Source: Pseudotabrizicola sp. (lineage in GTDB: Bacteria > Pseudomonadota > Alphaproteobacteria > Rhodobacterales > Rhodobacteraceae). Taken from it: a stretch of 64,000 bases of DNA. A program made the translations under genes and the position numbers. The notes beneath the pieces were generated by a model. The model was not told where the DNA came from. It ran no database searches and saw nothing but the letters and a program-made list of their open reading frames with translations. Positions within the stretch are counted from its first letter, which is position 1, and each line of letters opens with the position of its first letter. The DNA lies in contig NZ_JAUSNR010000046.1 of the NCBI RefSeq assembly GCF_030656345.1, forward strand, positions 29,022 to 93,021, read 5' to 3'. Shown one piece after another: positions 44,525 to 51,988 of the stretch.

Positions 44525-45589
44525 ATGACCAAGGATCTTTCCGCACCGTTCACGCCCTCGCGCCGACGCATGCTGGGCCTGTTGCTGGCGGGCGTTGCTG
44601 CCCCCGCCCTGATGCCGCGGATGGCGCTGGCGGCGGGTGGCACCGTCGTCGTCTCGAACTGGGGCGGCGACTGGAACGAACGCACCATGCGCTATGTTGA
44701 AAAGCCGCTGTTGGAAGACAAAGGCTTTACCGTCGTCCGCGATCTGGGGATGGAGCCGGAGCGCAAGACCAAGCTTATCGCCGAAAAGCGCATCCGCCGC
44801 GCCTCTGCGGATGTGATCCACGTCAACAGCTCGGACGCGTTCGAGCTGAAGGGTCAGGAAGTGATCGCCGATCTGGATCTCAGCAAAATCCCGAACTACG
44901 CCGATGTCGTCGAAGAACTGAAGGCACCCTATTTCGTGCCCTGGCTCTACAGCGCCGTTGTCATCATCTATAACAAGGACAAGGTGCCGGAACCGCCGAC
45001 ATCCTATGCCGATCTGTTTGACCCGAAATGGGCCGGGCGTATCGGCCTGACCAACCAGCTTTACTTCAACTACATGATGATGGCGGGCCTTGTCGCAAAC
45101 GGTGACATGACCAGCGCCGAAGAGGGCAAGCCGCTGCTGGAAAAGATGGTGGCCGAAAGCAAACCACGGCTTTATGCCGCGCATCAGCAGTTGCAGGCTG
45201 GTCTCGCAAATGGCGAAGTAGATATCGCGGTGAACTACAAGGCGCGCGGACTGCAATGGGCCGCTGACGGCCAGCCGCTTGCGATCCAGTACCCGGATGA
45301 AGGCGCGATTGCCGTGACCTTTGGGGCCTGCCTCACAGAATTCGGCCCCAACCGCGATGCGGGCTACGCCTATCTCGATGCGATGCTGGACCCGACCGCC
45401 ATGGCCGGACTGGCCGAGGCAAGCCTTTACGCCCCGGCCAACCCCAAGGCGGAATTGTCCGATGAATTGCGCGCCCTTGTCGACTTCTCACCGGAAGAAC
45501 GCGCAACGATGCGCTTCCTCGACTATGCCTATGTTGCCCAGAATACCGCTGGCTGGCTGGAATGGTGGAACAAGTCCTTCGCAACCTGA
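44525..45589 (+). CDS. ABC transporter substrate-binding protein (extracellular solute-binding, PotD-like), Tat-type signal
   Basis: A 354-residue protein with the twin-arginine-type start PSRRRMLGLLLAGVAAPALM, then AGGTVVVSNWGGDWNERT. The family is that of spermidine/putrescine and related carriers (DLGMEPERKTKLIAEK; PYFVPWLYSAVVIIYNKDKVPEPP). Start ATG 44525 is taken for the spacing from GGGGAAA; an in-frame ATG 36 bases upstream is possible. The ligand is unknown and may differ from classical polyamines. Confidence 0.87.
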   Translation: MTKDLSAPFTPSRRRMLGLLLAGVAAPALMPRMALAAGGTVVVSNWGGDWNERTMRYVEKPLLEDKGFTVVRDLGMEPERKTKLIAEKRIRRASADVIHVNSSDAFELKGQEVIADLDLSKIPNYADVVEELKAPYFVPWLYSAVVIIYNKDKVPEPPTSYADLFDPKWAGRIGLTNQLYFNYMMMAGLVANGDMTSAEEGKPLLEKMVAESKPRLYAAHQQLQAGLANGEVDIAVNYKARGLQWAADGQPLAIQYPDEGAIAVTFGACLTEFGPNRDAGYAYLDAMLDPTAMAGLAEASLYAPANPKAELSDELRALVDFSPEERATMRFLDYAYVAQNTAGWLEWWNKSFAT

Positions 45590-45627
45590 TCTGCCCGACC
45601 TGATCAGCCCCGGCCCGGAGAGAGCGC

Positions 45628-46536
45628 GTGAGTATGACCGAAACCATAACCAGCACACCCCCGCCAGACGCCCCGAAACGGGCAGCTGGCGGGCTGACGG
45701 CCCCGATGCTGGCCGCGCCCGGCGTGATCGTGGTGGTGATCGGTCTGCTTGCCCCGCTCGCCCTGATGCTGCGCAACAGCCTGAACCGCTATGATCCGGC
45801 GGAACTGATGATCAGCGCCGTCACGGCCGAGAATTATGTGAAGTTCTTTTCGGATTCCTTCTATCAGGAGGTGCTGTGGCGCACCGTCTGGATATCGGCA
45901 CTGTCGACCCTGATCTGTCTGGGTGCAGGCGTGCCGGTCGCTTATTTTCTGGCCCGCCATGTGGCCCCTTTTGCCAAGCGGATGCTGCTGATCGTCATTC
46001 TGGTGCCCTTGCTGATCGGCAATGCCGTCCGCACCTCGGCCTGGATGCTCATTCTGAATGACAAGGGCGTGCTGGCCGCGTTCCTCGGGTTGTTCGGGCA
46101 TTCCGGTCCGCTGGGGCTGATGTATTCATCCGCCGGCGTTGTGATCGGGCTGGTCTCTGTGCTGCTGCCGTTCATGATCATCACCCTGAACAGTGTGTTT
46201 GAATCGATCGACCAGACCCTTGAAGATGCCGGGCAAAGTCTGGGCGCCAGTCACCTGACCGTCATGACCCGCATCGTGCTGCCACTGGCCCTGCCGGGTA
46301 TTCTGGCCGGATCGGTGCTGTGCTTCATCCTGTCGATGAACGCCTATGCCACCCCGGTTCTGATCGGCGGCCCGACGTTCCACATGATGGCCCCCACCGT
46401 CTATCAGCAGATTGCCAAGGTGATGAATTGGCCCTTCGGCTCGGCACTGGCCTTCATCCTGATGACAGTGACCCTGACACTGACCGTCGCCGTCTCGGTC
46501 CTTGTGCAGCGCAGATACCGGAAGTGGAGCGAATGA
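45628..46536 (+). CDS. ABC transporter permease, PotB-like
   Basis: A 302-residue membrane protein with the first helix AAPGVIVVVIGLLAPLALML followed by RNSLNRYDPAELM, typical for PotB-type subunits, and an EAA loop EDAGQSLGASHLTVMTRIVLP. GTG 45628 follows GGAG at seven bases; ATG 45634 is the alternative. The stop overlaps the next start as ATGA. Confidence 0.9.
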   Translation: MSMTETITSTPPPDAPKRAAGGLTAPMLAAPGVIVVVIGLLAPLALMLRNSLNRYDPAELMISAVTAENYVKFFSDSFYQEVLWRTVWISALSTLICLGAGVPVAYFLARHVAPFAKRMLLIVILVPLLIGNAVRTSAWMLILNDKGVLAAFLGLFGHSGPLGLMYSSAGVVIGLVSVLLPFMIITLNSVFESIDQTLEDAGQSLGASHLTVMTRIVLPLALPGILAGSVLCFILSMNAYATPVLIGGPTFHMMAPTVYQQIAKVMNWPFGSALAFILMTVTLTLTVAVSVLVQRRYRKWSE

Positions 46537-47351
46537 TGCAGACAGGTCAGGCAGGCACCATCCGGCTGGGCTATACCATCGTCAGCATCCTGGTGATCGG
46601 TTTCATCGTCCTGCCACTGGTCTTCATCGTCTGGATGAGCTTTTTCTCCAACCGCATCCTGTCGTTCCCCCCCGAAGGTTACACCCTCGACTGGTATCGC
46701 AGGGCCTGGGGCATGTCGGATTTTCGCAACGGCTTCTTTCTCAGCCTGCAGACCAGCCTGATTGCCACCGTGGTGGCCGCAGCACTGGGCCTGCCCGCCA
46801 GTTTCGCGCTGGTCCGGGGCCGGTTCAAGGGGCGCGAAGGCATCAACACCATCCTGATGTCACCAATGGTGGTGCCGGGGATCGTCGGCGGCAGCGCGCT
46901 GTTCGTCTTTTTTCTTGAGGTCGAGTTCCTGACCGGCATGCGGATTGCAGGCTCCAGCCTTGGCCTGATCATCGCGCACAGCCTGATCGCCCTGCCTTGG
47001 ATGATCCGTCTTGTCACCACCTCACTGATCAGCGTCAATCCGTTTGTTGAAGAGGCGGCGCGCAGTCTGGGTGCCGGTCCGCTGATCGTGTTCTGGCGCA
47101 TCACCCTGCCCGTCATCAAGCCGGGGGTGATCGCCGGGTCGCTGTTTGCCTTTATCAATTCGTTCATCGATCTGGAAAAATCCATTTTTCTGGTCGGACC
47201 AGACAGCACGACCCTGCAGATCGCACTGATCAACTATCTGGAATGGAACTTCGACTCCACCATCGGTGCGGTGGCAACGGTACAGATCGCCCTTATCACG
47301 GTGCTTTTGCTCATCACCGACCGCTACGCAAAACTCAGCCGTGCCTTCTGA
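46533..47351 (+). CDS. ABC transporter permease, PotC-like
   Basis: A 272-residue permease: first helix IVSILVIGFIVLPLVFIVWM, then FFSNRILSFPPEGYTLDWY, and EAARSLGAGPLIVFWRITLP as the EAA loop. Two adjacent ATG codons (46533 and 46536) overlap the previous stop. An upstream extension in frame is a shadow of the PotB-like gene. Confidence 0.9.
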   Translation: MMQTGQAGTIRLGYTIVSILVIGFIVLPLVFIVWMSFFSNRILSFPPEGYTLDWYRRAWGMSDFRNGFFLSLQTSLIATVVAAALGLPASFALVRGRFKGREGINTILMSPMVVPGIVGGSALFVFFLEVEFLTGMRIAGSSLGLIIAHSLIALPWMIRLVTTSLISVNPFVEEAARSLGAGPLIVFWRITLPVIKPGVIAGSLFAFINSFIDLEKSIFLVGPDSTTLQIALINYLEWNFDSTIGAVATVQIALITVLLLITDRYAKLSRAF

Positions 47352-47362
47352 AAGGAAAACCC

Positions 47363-48433
47363 ATGTCGGAAGTCGTTCTTGAGGATGTTGTCAAGCATTA
47401 CGGCACCTCGGTCGCCGTGGCCCATATGTCGCTGCGCATCGCCGATGGCGAACTGGTTGCGCTGCTAGGCCCGTCGGGTTGCGGCAAAACCACGACACTG
47501 CGGATGATCGGTGGTTTCGTCGACACCACAAGCGGGCGCATCACGGTGGGCGGGCGCGATATCACCGGCCTGCCACCGAACCGGCGCAATATGGGCTTTG
47601 TGTTTCAGAACTATGCGCTGTTTCCGCATATGACCGTGGCCCAGAACGTCGCCTTTGGTCTGGAAATGCGCGGCCTGAACAAAACCGACACCGCCCGCAA
47701 GGTGCGCGAGTCACTGGCACGGGTGCGGCTGGCGCAATATGCAGACCGCTTCCCCAAGCAGCTGTCGGGCGGCCAGCAACAGCGCGTGGCACTTGCCCGT
47801 GCGCTGGTGATCGAACCAGATGTTTTGCTGCTGGACGAACCCCTGTCAAACCTCGACGCCTCGCTCCGGCAGGAAATGAAGATCGAGATCCGGCAGCTGC
47901 AGCAAACGCTGGGCCTGACCACGGTTTTCGTGACCCACGATCAGGACGAAGCGATGAGCACGGCCGACCGGATGGTGCTGATGAACAGTGGCTTTGTCGA
48001 ACAGGTGGGACCGCCTGATCAGGTCTACGGCCAGCCCCGGTCGGCCTTTGCGGCCAGCTTCCTTGGCATTCCCAATCTGCTGGCGGGGAAGTTGTCTGCG
48101 GACCATCGCAGCTTTGCCATGGACGCAGGCCCGGTGTTCCGCATGGCCGGGCAGTCGCCGGTTGCGGGTGAAACCTTGCTCGCTCTGCGCCCCGAGGTGA
48201 TCATGATTTCTCCCGAAGCGCCGCCCGAAGATGCAAACCATCTGACGGGGCGGGTCGAGATCATGACCTATCACGGCGCGGCGGTCGAATATCAGGTCCG
48301 CACCGATGCCGGGCCGATGCTGACCGCCCGGGCCATCGCACCCGGCCTGGGTGGCCCCGCCCTGTTGTCAAATACCACGCCGGTCTGGCTGCACTGGTCG
48401 CCCTCGGCCGGTGTGATCGTAAGCAAACACTGA
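47363..48433 (+). CDS. ABC transporter ATP-binding protein, PotA-like
   Basis: A 356-residue ATPase: Walker [44 protein letters not shown] and VLLLDEPLSNLD, then a TOBE-type C terminus from about residue 275. ATG 47363 follows AAAGGAAA. It completes the second Pot-like importer of the window. Confidence 0.92.
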   Translation: MSEVVLEDVVKHYGTSVAVAHMSLRIADGELVALLGPSGCGKTTTLRMIGGFVDTTSGRITVGGRDITGLPPNRRNMGFVFQNYALFPHMTVAQNVAFGLEMRGLNKTDTARKVRESLARVRLAQYADRFPKQLSGGQQQRVALARALVIEPDVLLLDEPLSNLDASLRQEMKIEIRQLQQTLGLTTVFVTHDQDEAMSTADRMVLMNSGFVEQVGPPDQVYGQPRSAFAASFLGIPNLLAGKLSADHRSFAMDAGPVFRMAGQSPVAGETLLALRPEVIMISPEAPPEDANHLTGRVEIMTYHGAAVEYQVRTDAGPMLTARAIAPGLGGPALLSNTTPVWLHWSPSAGVIVSKH

Positions 48434-48448
48434 ATTTTCGGGATAAGA

Positions 48449-49450
48449 ATGATGAACCGACAGACTCTTTCGGGGGCCGACTCCCTGCATGCCCGGCTGA
48501 CCGTCATCGACGGCCTAATCGTCTCGGATTTTGGCCCTGATGTGTTCCGCGACATGCAGAAAGGCGGGATCACCGCCGCCAACTGCACCTGCTGCATATG
48601 GGAGGATTTTACCGCCACCATGCGCAATATCATGCAATGGAAAGCATGGTTCCGCGACCATTCCGATCTGATCCTTCAGGTAAGAACCACCGCCGACATC
48701 CGTCGCGCCAAGGCCGAAGGCAAGGCCGGGATCATCCTTGGCTGGCAAAATGTGTCAGGGATGGAGGATCAGATCGGCTATCTGTCCCTGTTCAAGGATC
48801 TGGGCGTTGGCATCATCCAGCTTGCCTATAACACCCAGAACCTTGTCTCCACCGGCTGCTACGAATCCAAAGACGGCGGGCTGTCCGATTTCGGGCGTGA
48901 GGTGGTGGACGAGATGAACCGTCTGGGCATCCTGTGCGACCTGTCACATGTCGGCCCGGTCAGCAGCCGCGACGTCATTCTGGCGTCCAAACAACCTGTC
49001 GCCTACTCGCACTGCCTGCCAGCCGGGCTGAAAGCACACCCCCGCAACAAGACCGATGAAGAGCTGCGCTTTATCATCGACCATGGCGGCTTTGTGGGCG
49101 TCACCATGTTCACGCCGTTCCTGGCCCGTGGCATCGATTCCACCGTCGACGATTACGTCGAGGCGATGGAATATGTAATCAACCTTTGCGGCGAGGAACG
49201 CGTCGGCTATGGCACCGATTTCACCCAAGGGCATCAGCAGCCGTTCTTTGACTGGATCACCCATGACAAAGGCTATGCCCGTCGCCTGACGCAGTTCGGC
49301 ACGATCCGCAATCCCGAAGGTCTCGATACTATTGGCCATACGGGTGCCTTGACCGCCGCAATGCTTCGCCGGGGCTGGACCGAAGGGCGCATTGAGCGGG
49401 TCATGGGCGAGAACTGGATCAAGCTCCTCCACGACGTGTGGGGTGCCTGA
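48449..49450 (+). CDS. M19 renal-dipeptidase-family protein with altered metal site
   Basis: A 333-residue TIM-barrel protein of the membrane dipeptidase family: VIDGLIVSDFG at the first strand, GIILGWQNVSG, DLSHVGPVSSRDVI, YSHCLP and VGYGTDFTQG. Canonical M19 enzymes bind two zinc ions through His-x-Asp on strand 1, a Glu, and two His. Here strand 1 reads Gly-Leu-Ile-Val-Ser-Asp, and the Glu position is Trp-Gln-Asn at 99-101; His167 and His188 remain. So the site is either one-metal or differently arranged. It is the last gene of the Pot-type operon, 15 bases after the ATPase, and probably acts on the imported compound. Confidence 0.85.
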   Translation: MMNRQTLSGADSLHARLTVIDGLIVSDFGPDVFRDMQKGGITAANCTCCIWEDFTATMRNIMQWKAWFRDHSDLILQVRTTADIRRAKAEGKAGIILGWQNVSGMEDQIGYLSLFKDLGVGIIQLAYNTQNLVSTGCYESKDGGLSDFGREVVDEMNRLGILCDLSHVGPVSSRDVILASKQPVAYSHCLPAGLKAHPRNKTDEELRFIIDHGGFVGVTMFTPFLARGIDSTVDDYVEAMEYVINLCGEERVGYGTDFTQGHQQPFFDWITHDKGYARRLTQFGTIRNPEGLDTIGHTGALTAAMLRRGWTEGRIERVMGENWIKLLHDVWGA

Positions 49451-49927
49451 CAGCATTGGATACCAACTGGATGAAGGACGGAAAATTCTGAACTTCTGCT
49501 TTATGCATCGCGCTGACCCACACATGCTTCCATGTCCTGCAGGAAGGCGCGTCCCGTGGAATACCCTCGCGCTCCACATATGTCAGAAAGTTTGTTCTAT
49601 CGGCGTTTTTGCGCCGATCCGTGGCCGCTTTGTCTAACCGCCAGATTGAAAGCGCCGACGCAAAGGGCCATGTGTAGAGCATGACAATGTTCAGCTTCCA
49701 TATGAGGTTCCTGCGGTCCGCGGGAATTCTACTGAACCGCCGATAGCCCCGGGCGGCTTGAGCAGTTTTGCTCGAAGACGCCACGGGGACCTTCCGCAAT
49801 AGCATCTCTCAACTTGGCAGAGCGACACGCGGCATTGATGCCGCGCGAACCCTTGGGCCATGGCCTGACGCGCCCAAGCGCCCGGCAGTGAGAGACATGT
49901 TTAGTGGTTTCAGATTTGGAGAAACAC
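49451..49927. other. Intergenic region of 477 bases without a recognisable gene
   Basis: Open frames here are short or lack ribosome sites, and none matches a family I know. The right end must hold the promoter of the DUF1127 gene. I see no convincing hairpin or repeat. Confidence 0.5.
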
Positions 49928-50227
49928 ATGTCTACCTACATCAAACAAAGAACGCCCGAGCGGACGGCGCAGCGCCCCGTCGAGGTTAAAAAGCTTAACC
50001 TGCTCCTGCGGTGGTGGCACAGCGCTGTTCAGAATTGGCAACGCCGAAAGATGATCGCGGCTCTGGCAGCTTTGGACGACCATATCCTCCGCGACATCGG
50101 CATTCCACGAGGCGAAATTGAACGGGTCGTCGATGGGTTCGATCCGCGAGAGTTGCAGATGCAGCCGGTCGCTCCAGAACCTGAAAAGCAGGACACGTCC
50201 TATGCCGAATTCAGAAGAGCCGCATAA
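49928..50227 (+). CDS. DUF1127-family small protein
   Basis: A 99-residue protein. The conserved block RRKMIAALAALDDHILRDIGIPRGEIERVV is DUF1127 (YjiS-like), common in alphaproteobacteria. Small DUF1127 proteins affect RNA turnover and phosphate or nitrogen-related metabolism in some species; here the 30-residue N-terminal extension with basic residues and a C-terminal acidic tail surround the domain. ATG 49928 follows GGAG at eight bases. It stands alone, followed by a hairpin. Confidence 0.85.
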   Translation: MSTYIKQRTPERTAQRPVEVKKLNLLLRWWHSAVQNWQRRKMIAALAALDDHILRDIGIPRGEIERVVDGFDPRELQMQPVAPEPEKQDTSYAEFRRAA

Positions 50228-50380
50228 AATGGCCCCTTTGCGACCGGAAATGCGTCACCTGTTGTCCGTGACGCGCAGGCTTCAGCCTGCCGGGCGGATG
50301 CACGTTCATTCTTTCAGACAGGATGCTCAGGGTCGTTGGATGGCGAACGTGTTCATCCTGTATCGGGTTTTGCGTCAGAA

Positions 50381-50403
50381 CTGCCCCGAGCCCGGGGCAG
50401 TTT
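50381..50403 (+). terminator. Likely terminator of the DUF1127 transcript
   Basis: CTGCCCCG and CGGGGCAG form an 8-bp stem with a 4-base loop, followed by TTTG. It is 154 bases after the DUF1127 stop and before the next gene's start at 50499. Confidence 0.5.
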
Positions 50404-50498
50404 GAACGCGGAACACCTGCGCTGCTGCCCCGGGTCAATCCACCTCATCCAATCATCTGAGTTTTAAGGGCGACCGAGATGTCGTCCGAGGGGGAAAC

Positions 50499-50930
50499 AT
50501 GATCAATTCAGGACAACATAAACGGATCGAAGAGCCAGTTCCGTTTCAGAAGGAAGGCTATGCAGCCTTGTGCGATTTGTCAGTACACTGTGTTCTGACC
50601 AAAGCGGACAGGCGCGCATTGGCAGAGCACATTCTGCGCGCCGACAAGGTTGGAACCGGCGCCTTTGAAATGCTGACACGATTGCTCAGCCAAAAGCTGC
50701 TTTATGCGACTGTTCGGGAAGACGACAAGATCGGTGCCGCGACCGCAGCGGGCGGATCACGGGTCACTTACGCAATTGATGATCTGGAGCCGCAAACGGG
50801 ACAGCTGTTCCATCGCGACGAGTATGCGTTGGGCCAAAATGGCATTCACGTTGGAACGCTGCTGGGGGCAACCTTGATCGGCATGAAGGCGGGCAGCCGT
50901 GCGCCCTTTCTTCAGGCGGATGGCTCGTTC
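50499..50930 (+). pseudogene. Rnk/GreA-like transcription-factor gene truncated by insertion-sequence DNA
   Basis: The first 140 codons resemble a nucleoside-diphosphate-kinase regulator (Rnk) or GreA/B C-terminal-domain protein: ADRRALAEHILRADK near the start, SRVTYAIDDLEPQTGQL, and HVGTLLGATLIGMKAGSRAPF where the family has VGAALLGLxxGD. After about 50930 the frame runs into sequence that is the reverse strand of an IS481-type transposase, so the original C terminus has been lost. The first part is intact, with start MINSGQHKR; whether the truncated protein is made is unknown. Confidence 0.55.
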
Positions 50931-50931
50931 C

Positions 50932-51187
50932 GCAGCGGTGCAGCGCAGATCGAGTCAGGCGGGGGATGGTCGGCTGCAGGGCGTAAAGGCAATCGTCCAA
51001 TGGCAGCAGCGTATGGCGACGGAATGCCACGACCATCGCCTCCTCCGCCTCGGTCAGCACGGTGGATCGTGGCTCCGAAGGACCAGTCTTCATATCCTCG
51101 ACCGTCGCGCACTCGCGCCACTTTGCCACGGTCTTGGGATTGATGCCCAACTCCCGGCTCAGTTGCGCGAGCGAAGCTTGCGATCAT
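50932..51187 (-). mobile_element. IS481-family transposase N-terminal remnant
   Basis: On the minus strand, from about 51187, the reading ASLAQLSRELGINPKTVAKW continues as RECATVEDMKTGPSEP, then LTEAEEAMVVAFRRHTLLPL, then DDCLYALQPTIPRLTRSALHRC. This is the helix-turn-helix N-terminal part of IS481-type transposases. The next GTSHPPE matches the family GISRLPE after a 12-base deletion, and similarity ends there. No DDE domain or terminal inverted repeat is present. Confidence 0.75.
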
Positions 51188-51322
51188 TCGGGCCGACCCT
51201 CGGACCGATGGCGGGCCGACCCTCATTATTGCTGCTCTGAGGGCGTGCTTGGTCGTGGCGCTGCCGTGACGAACTCAATCGGCATTTCACCACTCTGGCT
51301 GCGACGAAGGAAGCCGAACGAA

Positions 51323-51988
51323 CTAAACCGTGCCAGCGTCCGAAAAATCAACCTGAAGCACCCTGAGCAATTCTTGGCACTTGCTGGGCCAACCCGGTGA
51401 ACGCACGTCAATCCATTGCATTCCGGCAGTCCTCGCAGACTCGATCCCCTGATCGCTGTCTTCAAGGACAAGGCAAAGCTCTGCACTGACACCAAGGCGC
51501 AGCGCTGCGGCCATATAAATGTCAGGTGCGGGCTTTGGTCGGGGAACGTCGTCCACTGTGATAATACAGTCAAACAGATCGTGCAGCCCGGTCTGCCGCA
51601 AAAAGGCCCGTGCAATAGCGGCTTCGCTGTTGGTCACAACTGCAGTCGGCAAGACGCCGACGGCCCCACGCGCCAGCCTGGCGACCAACGGGTTTTCCCG
51701 CGCCTGACCGGCCAGTGTGACAGTCAGCGCAATGCTGTCGGCCACAAGGCGCGGCAAATCTGCCACGACCGCGAAATCAACCATGAACCGTTCAAACAGG
51801 CGGGCTCGGTCAAGTCCGGTCAGGGTCATATACCAGTCGCGCGGCATCTGAAGGCCTTGCAGCTGGAGCGCCTTGGCCATGCCGGTATAATGCAGATCAG
51901 CGGTCAGCAGCAGCGTGCCGTCGCAATCGAAAAGAAGGGCGGCGGGTGCGCTTGGGCTGGCTGATTCATCGGTGGGCGGCTTTGGCAT
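51323..51988 (-). CDS. HAD-superfamily hydrolase (phosphoglycolate phosphatase/beta-phosphoglucomutase-like)
   Basis: A 221-residue phosphatase-like protein: motif I LLFDCDGTLLLT, motif II TAVVTNSEAAI, motif III KPAPDIY and motif IV CLVLEDSDQGIESARTAG. The cap is the C1 helical type. Substrates are small phosphorylated metabolites. Its start overlaps the end of the histidine kinase gene by 23 bases, so it is the third gene of that operon. Confidence 0.88.
   Translation of the reverse strand: MPKPPTDESASPSAPAALLFDCDGTLLLTADLHYTGMAKALQLQGLQMPRDWYMTLTGLDRARLFERFMVDFAVVADLPRLVADSIALTVTLAGQARENPLVARLARGAVGVLPTAVVTNSEAAIARAFLRQTGLHDLFDCIITVDDVPRPKPAPDIYMAAALRLGVSAELCLVLEDSDQGIESARTAGMQWIDVRSPGWPSKCQELLRVLQVDFSDAGTV

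Noticed and set aside
49419..49805. 128-codon minus-strand ORF after the dipeptidase-like gene
   Set aside because: Partly antisense to the M19 gene, no recognisable domain, no good start.
50202..50405. Small ORF after the DUF1127 gene
   Set aside because: Its last codons form the terminator-like hairpin at 50381-50400, its start lies inside the DUF1127 gene, and no family is recognised.
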